Shown here: positions 27,109 through 32,525 of the stretch, in pieces | How positions within the stretch are numbered: the first letter of the stretch is position 1 | Layout: every line of letters starts with the position of its first letter | Assembly (NCBI GenBank): GCA_018816485.1 | Contig: JAHIVL010000049.1 | Coordinates: 1 to 32,525 of the forward strand | Reading direction: 5' to 3' | DNA length: 32,525 nucleotides | DNA from: Patescibacteria group bacterium | Lineage (GTDB): Bacteria; Patescibacteriota; Microgenomatia; UBA1400; PJMF01 | Translations under genes and position numbers: made by a program | The notes under the pieces: generated by a model | The model's input: only the letters and a program-made list of their open reading frames with translations | What the model was told of the DNA's origin: nothing | The model's database searches: none

Positions 27109-27831
27109 TTAATCTAAGCTCAAGCCATTTCTTTTTAACCAACTCCGGTGGTTCAAATACTTAGGATCATATTTTTTAACCAACCCCCAAAAGTCTTTTG
27201 AATGGTTCATATGAACGAGATGTGAGAGCTCATGTATTATTACATAATCTATTATGGTTGTGTCAAAATGAACTAATCTCCAGTTAAAGTTAAGATTTCT
27301 TTGATTGCTGCAACTCCCCCATCTAGTTTTTTGTTTTCTCAAAGTAATATTTTTAAAGCTTAAGTTCATTCTCTTACCAAGCTCATAAGTTCTTTTGACT
27401 ATGTAGTGACTAGCTGTGCTTTTTAGAAAATTATCAACTTTTGTTTGAAACCTTTTTTCTAAATCCTGCTTATGTTTAATGGTCTCTTCATTTATTATCC
27501 TAGTGTTTTTTAGCGGGGTTAAAGGATTAAATATTAATTTCTCCCCTATCACATGTATTCCTGACTTTGTTGTATCTGAAAAAGCGATTTCTTTTTGATA
27601 CTTTTTTCCAAAAATAAATAAGTGTGTAGTTGAATCAAATTTTTTTGTCTGATTTGCTTTTTTAATTGCTTTAATAATCCACTTTTCATTTTTTTTAACG
27701 AACTGATCAATGACAAATTTTGGAATATATTTTGGTGAAGTCACGATAATTTTTCCACTTCGATCAATACTAAGTTTGAGAGATTTGGAGCGTTTATTAG
27801 TTTTATGTAGGTATTCGAACGAAAAGTTCAT
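27109..27831 (-). CDS. YgjP-like (SprT-related) zinc metallopeptidase
   Basis: HELSHLVHMNHSKDFWGLVKKYDPKYLNHRSWLKRNG and RKQKTRWGSCSNQRNLNFNWRLV. Confidence 0.9.
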   Translation of the reverse strand: MNFSFEYLHKTNKRSKSLKLSIDRSGKIIVTSPKYIPKFVIDQFVKKNEKWIIKAIKKANQTKKFDSTTHLFIFGKKYQKEIAFSDTTKSGIHVIGEKLIFNPLTPLKNTRIINEETIKHKQDLEKRFQTKVDNFLKSTASHYIVKRTYELGKRMNLSFKNITLRKQKTRWGSCSNQRNLNFNWRLVHFDTTIIDYVIIHELSHLVHMNHSKDFWGLVKKYDPKYLNHRSWLKRNGLSLD

Positions 27832-28340
27832 TAAAAAGAGTTGATAAATATATTCAATAAATCAAATTGTATCAGAGTTTGCTGAATATACTTTGTTCCA
27901 ATAATTAGAATAGTGGCGATAAAGAGATCGATGTTATGAGCGGTTGTTTCTTCAGTTTTATTAAGTCTAAAAGCCATAAAGATATTGATTAAAGTTGTGA
28001 AGGCTACAATTACGGCCAAAGCGATGACGCTGTTAACCTCTTCAACTTGAACTTGATGTAAGTCTAGTTGCTGCTCTAATTTTTTAAAGTCTATAGCAAT
28101 GAATCTAATGGATTCCCAGATACCAACTAAACCATAAATCGAGAGTAAAACTACGGCAATTCTATGCCACCAGTGATAAAATTGTTTAGAAAATTTTTGT
28201 TTTTCATGAGGGTGCACCTCTTGATGTGGTGGAATTCTTGAATTAACTGGTGTAACTGGAGATGCGAATCCATGTACTTTTAAAACTGTGTTTTCAGTTG
28301 TTTTTGGCGTTGATTTAACTTCTTTTTCTGCAAGTATCAT
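27831..28340 (-). CDS. Hypothetical multi-pass membrane protein
   Basis: 169 aa with three hydrophobic segments; 1-nt overlap with the downstream YgjP-like gene suggests an operon. Confidence 0.6.
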   Translation of the reverse strand: MILAEKEVKSTPKTTENTVLKVHGFASPVTPVNSRIPPHQEVHPHEKQKFSKQFYHWWHRIAVVLLSIYGLVGIWESIRFIAIDFKKLEQQLDLHQVQVEEVNSVIALAVIVAFTTLINIFMAFRLNKTEETTAHNIDLFIATILIIGTKYIQQTLIQFDLLNIFINSF

Positions 28341-28413
28341 TTACCTATCTTATAAAAAAATAATACCCTTAGCAATAGGCTACTCTCTGGTGTAAAATAT
28401 CTTTGTTAAACGT

Positions 28414-28495
28414 GCCGAAGTGGCGGAATTGGTATACGCGCACGGCTTAGAACCGTGTGGAGCAATCCTTGGAGGTTCAAGTCCTCTCTTCGGCA
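28414..28495 (+). tRNA. tRNA-Leu (anticodon UAG), long variable arm, CCA not encoded
   Basis: Acceptor gccgaag/cttcggc; anticodon stem cacgg/ccgtg with loop CTTAGAA; T-arm gaggttcaagtcctc. Confidence 0.93.
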
Positions 28496-28504
28496 CAAGG
28501 TGAG

Positions 28505-28650
28505 CGCAAAGCGCGAGAAGCTAGCCTGGGGTAGAAGGTGAAGAAGGTGAATTGCGAAGCAAGAGAAGCTAGCCTGGGCTATTGCAAAGCAAGAGAAGCT
28601 AGCCTGGGGTAGAAGGTGAATTGCAGAGCGCGAGAAGCCAGCCTATTTGG
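28505..28650. repeat. Four irregularly spaced direct repeats (core GAGAAGCTAGCCTGGG) downstream of tRNA-Leu
   Basis: Cores at 28515-28530, 28563-28578, 28593-28608, and degenerate 28632-28647; flanking gcAAAGCaa and GGGTAGAAGGTGAATTGC also recur. Confidence 0.9.
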
Positions 28651-28681
28651 TTTGAGTGAATAATATCAATATAATTTCCCC

Positions 28682-28773
28682 ACAAAAAAATCCGCTCATT
28701 TCAGCAACAGAAACTAAAAGCGGAATCTTTTGTCTCAGAACGAAGTTCCCGGTGAGGAAAAACCTTCTGAGGT
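28682..28773 (-). ncRNA. Candidate ~90-nt small structured RNA
   Basis: Minus-strand promoter TTGACA (28803-28808), 17 bp, TATTAT (28780-28785); 5' hairpin CTCAGAA/TTCTGAG; 3' stem TCCGCT/AGCGGA followed by TTTTTTT. Confidence 0.55.
28684..28724 (-). terminator. Candidate intrinsic terminator (TCCGCT ... AGCGGA TTTTTTT)
   Basis: 6-bp stem 28719-28724/28691-28696 with secondary TTTC/GAAA pairing in the loop, then a T7 tract. Confidence 0.55.
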
Positions 28774-28779
28774 AAATGT

Positions 28780-28808
28780 ATAATAACTTATTATTATAAG
28801 CTTGTCAA
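28780..28808 (-). promoter_or_regulatory. Near-consensus sigma70-type promoter (TTGACA-N17-TATTAT)
   Basis: Read from the reverse complement of 28780-28808. Confidence 0.6.
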
Positions 28809-28847
28809 TAGTAATCAAAATAGATCTAAACTTTTTGGTTACTATTA

Positions 28848-29600
28848 TTAATCAATAATGAGCGATTTTCCAGATTCAGTTGTGTCGACAAATTCTAGTA
28901 AATCAGTATTTTCTTTCAATTTTATGCCAGAGCTTCGATCATCGTAGCGCATTTCTGTCATCCATTGATTAACTGACTCTGCCCAACTTCCATCACTTGG
29001 TGGAGTGTATTTTTTCATGATTTTATAAGGAGTATCCAGGCCGATATCTATGTAATTCTTTTTTAAGGTTTTTGCTGCTTGTTCAAAGTTAGCTTCAAAA
29101 CTTGGAAACATAGTTACCTTTTTGCCATAAACTCCAAAACCTAAACAATTGTACGATTCGACGACATTACCATTTTTATCAAGTGGTCTAGGTGTGCTGA
29201 CACACAAGTTACTCTCTTGCATCGCAATTGCTGGTAATAATCTGAAATCCAAATTATACTCATCTGCTAACTCAACAAAAAACTTCCCAAAGTAGTCTTC
29301 TGGTACAAGTGGGTGATCGAGTTTCCTCACTCCTAGTGGCTTTGGAGTGTTATATCTTTTTAGAAAATTGGCAACAATAACTGCTCTCGCATCTTCTGAT
29401 TCAGAAATGGTTGTAGCTCCGAGAATCTCGGCACTTTCCTCTGCTCTATTTCTACTAGTAATTAAGACATTATTTTCATATTTATTTTTTTCAAAAAGAG
29501 AGATAATATTTTCTTGATAGAAAGTAAATCCGGCCACAGTAGTAAAAACTACTCCAACAGAAAGTAAACACCAAGCTAATACAAAAAATACAGATTTCAT
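28848..29600 (-). CDS. Membrane-anchored lysozyme/glucosaminidase-like protein
   Basis: N-terminal TM; YNLDFRLLPAIAMQESNLC (catalytic Glu context), NCLGFGVYGKKVTMFPSFEANFEQAAKTLKKNYI. Confidence 0.65.
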   Translation of the reverse strand: MKSVFFVLAWCLLSVGVVFTTVAGFTFYQENIISLFEKNKYENNVLITSRNRAEESAEILGATTISESEDARAVIVANFLKRYNTPKPLGVRKLDHPLVPEDYFGKFFVELADEYNLDFRLLPAIAMQESNLCVSTPRPLDKNGNVVESYNCLGFGVYGKKVTMFPSFEANFEQAAKTLKKNYIDIGLDTPYKIMKKYTPPSDGSWAESVNQWMTEMRYDDRSSGIKLKENTDLLEFVDTTESGKSLIID

Positions 29601-29686
29601 AGTTAATGTGTTTAGTATACCAAATTATACATTAAATTATGTGTTAATTGACATTTTAGTCTGGAAATGGTATCCTATAATATTGA

Positions 29687-30769
29687 ATGATCATGAAAAA
29701 GTTATTAGTTTCTTTTATCTTAATTTTTTTAACACTTCTGCAAAGTGCTGGTTGTGTACAGGCTTTTGATACTTCAAAATTAGGAGTCCATATCCTTAGC
29801 ATTTATGAACTTGATGATGCAAAAAAATTAGTAACTCTAGCGGATGACGTGCTGGGTACAAATACTGAAGTTAAAATCGGAGTAGGCACTGAAAAAAACA
29901 CCGAATTAGTTCCCCAAGCAAATTTTGATTATCAAAACTGGAACTATGTAACTATTCCGCTTACTTTAGATGATGTCAAAAGCAATAAAGAACTCGAGTG
30001 GCAACTTTTTTTTGACAATGCTAAAAGATTAAAATTAATCCCAATTGTTCGTCTTACAACTGAATATGCTCCAGAGAGTAGCTTTTGGTTAGTGCCAAAT
30101 AGAAAGCAAATCATTGAGCAAATTAATTTTTTATCAAAACTAAGTTGGCCAACTAAAAAGAAACACATTATTGTTTACAACGAGGTTAATCACGCCTCCG
30201 AATGGGGTGGGCGCGTAGATCCTGAGGGATATTCGAATGTTCTAAAGTTTGCCAGTTCGTGGGCTCATACTGAGGAAACAAACTTTGTAGTTCTGCCTGC
30301 GGCAATGGACTTAGTAGCTCCGAATGGTAAGAGTACCTTGGAGGCTTTCAATTATTTGAATCAAATGTACGATTTAGATCCAGAAGTTTTTTCTTATATT
30401 GATGTCTGGAATTCTCACTCTTACCCAAATCCAGGATTTATCGGTTCGCCGACAAGTTATGGGAAAACTTCAATGAGAGGATTTCAATACGAACTTAATT
30501 TTTTGAAGTACAAAACTGGCAAAGATTATCAAGTAATGATTACAGAAACTGGCTGGAAAGCAACACTCGCAAATTCTCGGTGGCTTGAATCTTATTACAC
30601 ATATTCGATGCAACATATTTGGTCAGATGATCGTGTGATTGCTGTGACACCATTTTTATTAAAAGGATCTCCTGGTCCATTTTCTAATTTTAGTTTTTAT
30701 GATGAGAATGAGCAACCAACTGCACAATATAGCGCTTATCAAAACGCAATCAAAAAAATTGATTCTTGA
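29687..30769 (+). CDS. Secreted glycoside hydrolase-like (TIM-barrel) protein
   Basis: Signal peptide; HIIVYNEVNHASEWGG and YQVMITETGWKA as acid/base and nucleophile Glu candidates. Confidence 0.6.
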   Translation: MIMKKLLVSFILIFLTLLQSAGCVQAFDTSKLGVHILSIYELDDAKKLVTLADDVLGTNTEVKIGVGTEKNTELVPQANFDYQNWNYVTIPLTLDDVKSNKELEWQLFFDNAKRLKLIPIVRLTTEYAPESSFWLVPNRKQIIEQINFLSKLSWPTKKKHIIVYNEVNHASEWGGRVDPEGYSNVLKFASSWAHTEETNFVVLPAAMDLVAPNGKSTLEAFNYLNQMYDLDPEVFSYIDVWNSHSYPNPGFIGSPTSYGKTSMRGFQYELNFLKYKTGKDYQVMITETGWKATLANSRWLESYYTYSMQHIWSDDRVIAVTPFLLKGSPGPFSNFSFYDENEQPTAQYSAYQNAIKKIDS

Positions 30770-30812
30770 GTTTTCTTAAACATTTTTTAGATACTTTTTA
30801 AACAATACTTCA

Positions 30813-30830
30813 AAAGTATGAAAAAGTATG
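30813..30830. promoter_or_regulatory. Tandem AAAGTATG element (10-bp pitch) upstream of the RHH-nucleotidyltransferase gene
   Basis: AAAGTATGAAAAAGTATGATAA, preceded by inverted half-sites ATACTT at 30791-30796 and 30805-30810. Confidence 0.5.
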
Positions 30831-30864
30831 ATAATTTAAGTTGTATCAAAAATTTCATTAACTC

Positions 30865-31680
30865 ATGAAGACAAAAACTCGTTTAACAATTACTTTTTCT
30901 CAAGATTTGCTTCGAAAGGTTGATGTGTTAATTAATGCTCATACTATTAGAAATAGATCTCAAGCAATTGAGAGTTTAGTTAGGCAAGGTTTGAGTACGG
31001 ATATAAGCTGTGCGGTTATTCTAGCCGGTGGTAAAAACTCAAATGATGATACTCTCTCACTAAAGAAAATTAATGATCGATACGTTCTTTCAATTATGAT
31101 TGATCAGTTGAAGATGTTTGGCATTACCAAAATTGTGGTCTGCGCAGGGAAGAACGAAAAGAAGATCAAAAATATATTTACAGATGGTTCTTCAAATGGT
31201 GTGACTATTGTGTATAGCAGTGAAAAAGAACCACTTGGGAGCGCTGGTGCAATTAAGAATGCTGAAAAACTTATTGGAAACGAATCATTTTTAGTGATTA
31301 ATGACAGCACTCTTACTGATTTAAATCTAGCCGACCTGTTTGAGTTCCACGAAAATGAAGATTCGATTGCAACAATTTGTGTTAAACCAAGAATGAGCGA
31401 AAAAAAATATGGACAGACTTTTTTACATGGCAACAAAATTGTAAAGTTCTTAGATACTTCAGATTATAAAGGTATCAGTATTGTCAATATTGGACTTTAT
31501 ATATTAAAACCAGAAATATTTAATTTTATTGGAAAGAATAAATATTTAAGTTTAGAAACTGATATATTTCCAAATTTAGCTCAAGATAAGGAGTTAAGCG
31601 CATTTGTTTTTCAAGGCAATTGGTTTGATGCTTCAAAAGATGCATCGTATAAATCAGCAATTAAAAATTGGCAAAATTAG
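30865..31680 (+). CDS. Ribbon-helix-helix DNA-binding domain fused to a degenerate sugar-nucleotide nucleotidyltransferase domain
   Basis: N-terminal RLTITFSQDLLRKVDVLINAHTIRNRSQAIESLVRQGL (RHH); then CAVILAGGKNSNDDTLSLKKINDRYVLSIMIDQLKMFGITKIVV ... PLGSAGAIKNAEKLIGNESFLVINDSTLTDL. Confidence 0.8.
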   Translation: MKTKTRLTITFSQDLLRKVDVLINAHTIRNRSQAIESLVRQGLSTDISCAVILAGGKNSNDDTLSLKKINDRYVLSIMIDQLKMFGITKIVVCAGKNEKKIKNIFTDGSSNGVTIVYSSEKEPLGSAGAIKNAEKLIGNESFLVINDSTLTDLNLADLFEFHENEDSIATICVKPRMSEKKYGQTFLHGNKIVKFLDTSDYKGISIVNIGLYILKPEIFNFIGKNKYLSLETDIFPNLAQDKELSAFVFQGNWFDASKDASYKSAIKNWQN

Positions 31681-31700
31681 TAGCTATCAAAAAGGATTAT

Positions 31701-32525
31701 ATGGAAGACTCATTAGCTTTGGCACTTTCGCATGCGACTGAAGTAGGAGCAATTGCAGCATCTAGAGTTGCTGGTTTTGGTGACAAAATAAAGGCAGATC
31801 ATGAAGCAGTCGAGGCTATGAGAACTCACTTTAATGGACTAGATTTCAATGGTCGAATTGTGATTGGTGAAGGTGAAAGAGATGAAGCGCCAATGCTTTA
31901 TATTGGTGAAAAATTGGGAACTGGAAAAGGCCAAGCAGTTGATATTGCTGTTGATCCGCTTGAAAACACCAATGCTACTGCCGTTTTTGGTCCTGGAGCA
32001 ATTGCGGTTTTAGCAGCTTCCGAGCGAGGTGGTCTTTTCCATGCTCCAGACATGTATATGGATAAGTTGGTTGTTCCGGAACAAGCAGCTGGCAAAGTTA
32101 ACATTGATTGGGAACCCAAGAAGAATTTAGCAGCAATTGCAAAAGGATTGGAGCGACATGTTCCAGATTTAGTGATAGTAATTTTAGATAGAGAAAGAAA
32201 TGAAGAATTAATTGATAAGGTTAGGAAGGCTGGTGCAAGGGTTAAGTTGATTGGAGATGGTGACCTTATGCCTGGAGTTGAGGCGTGTATGCGTGGCAGT
32301 GGAGTTCATGCCGTTATGGGTATTGGTGCGGCCCCAGAAACAGTGATAACTGCAGCTGCTATGAGGTGTTTGAAAGGTGAACTGCAGGCAAGATTTTGGC
32401 CAAAAAATGAGGACGAGAAAAAGCGCCTAAAGAAAATGGGTGGAAAACTTGATAAAGTATACACACACAATGATTTAGCGAGTAGTAAAACTGCAATCTT
32501 TTGTGCTACGGGAGTTACTCAAGGC
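31701..32525 (+). CDS. glpX: Fructose-1,6-bisphosphatase class II (GlpX-like), 3'-truncated by the window end
   Basis: MEDSLALALSHATEVGAIAASRVAGFGDK, VIGEGERDEAPMLYIGE, VDPLENTNATAVFGPG, APDMYMDKLVVP, GIGAAPETVITAAAMR, ATGVTQG; absent from the ORF track because no stop falls in the window. Confidence 0.88.
   Translation, partial: MEDSLALALSHATEVGAIAASRVAGFGDKIKADHEAVEAMRTHFNGLDFNGRIVIGEGERDEAPMLYIGEKLGTGKGQAVDIAVDPLENTNATAVFGPGAIAVLAASERGGLFHAPDMYMDKLVVPEQAAGKVNIDWEPKKNLAAIAKGLERHVPDLVIVILDRERNEELIDKVRKAGARVKLIGDGDLMPGVEACMRGSGVHAVMGIGAAPETVITAAAMRCLKGELQARFWPKNEDEKKRLKKMGGKLDKVYTHNDLASSKTAIFCATGVTQG

Noticed and set aside
28505-28650. CRISPR-like array
   Set aside because: Repeat core is about 16 bp, spacing is irregular (48/30/39), and the spacers themselves share sequence; no cas genes in the window.
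28682-28773. Small SRP RNA (4.5S-like) identity for the candidate sRNA
   Set aside because: The conserved GGAA-loop/AGCAG domain IV motif is not present on either strand.
31898-32119. Minus-strand 73-aa ORF at the right edge
   Set aside because: Lies antisense within the clearly coding glpX reading frame.
1-32525. Alternative genetic code (UGA reassigned)
   Set aside because: Conserved genes end at TGA where expected (for example the GH-like gene at 30769) and no in-frame TGA interrupts conserved domains.

Overview
AT-rich bacterial chromosomal window, densely coded. Gene content and the divergent sequences look Patescibacteria/CPR-like; that is an inference, not tested. Recognisable content: transposase fragment at the left edge; mnmA; an amide-ligase/peptidase neighbourhood (ATP-grasp ligase, DUF1704/MATCAP-like HExxxH peptidase, RimK-like ATP-grasp fused to a retropepsin-like C-terminal region, 7TM_transglut-type membrane protein, transglutaminase-like protein); uvrC, uvrA and uvrB; a CofE-like ligase and a PduO-type adenosyltransferase; lexA; gpmI and eno; a sugar-phosphate/nucleotide-sugar operon (SIS isomerase, HAD phosphatase, NDP-sugar pyrophosphorylase, phosphomannomutase); holA-like; YgjP-like metallopeptidase; tRNA-Leu(UAG); a lysozyme-like protein; a glycoside-hydrolase-like protein; an RHH-nucleotidyltransferase fusion; and a glpX-like gene running off the right edge (absent from the ORF track). 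Best candidates for undescribed biology: (1) the ATP-grasp + MATCAP-like + 7TM/transglutaminase cluster, a possible bacterial peptide-tag ligation/removal system; (2) an RHH DNA-binding domain fused to a degenerate nucleotidyltransferase, with an identical tandem AAAGTATG element (10-bp pitch) upstream of its own gene and of the sugar-nucleotide operon; (3) an unannotated ~90-nt sRNA with a near-consensus promoter and terminator; (4) in-frame tandem repeats inside both UvrB and UvrC, and an out-of-frame overlap between uvrC and the transglutaminase gene. All calls come from reading motifs by eye; no database search was run.
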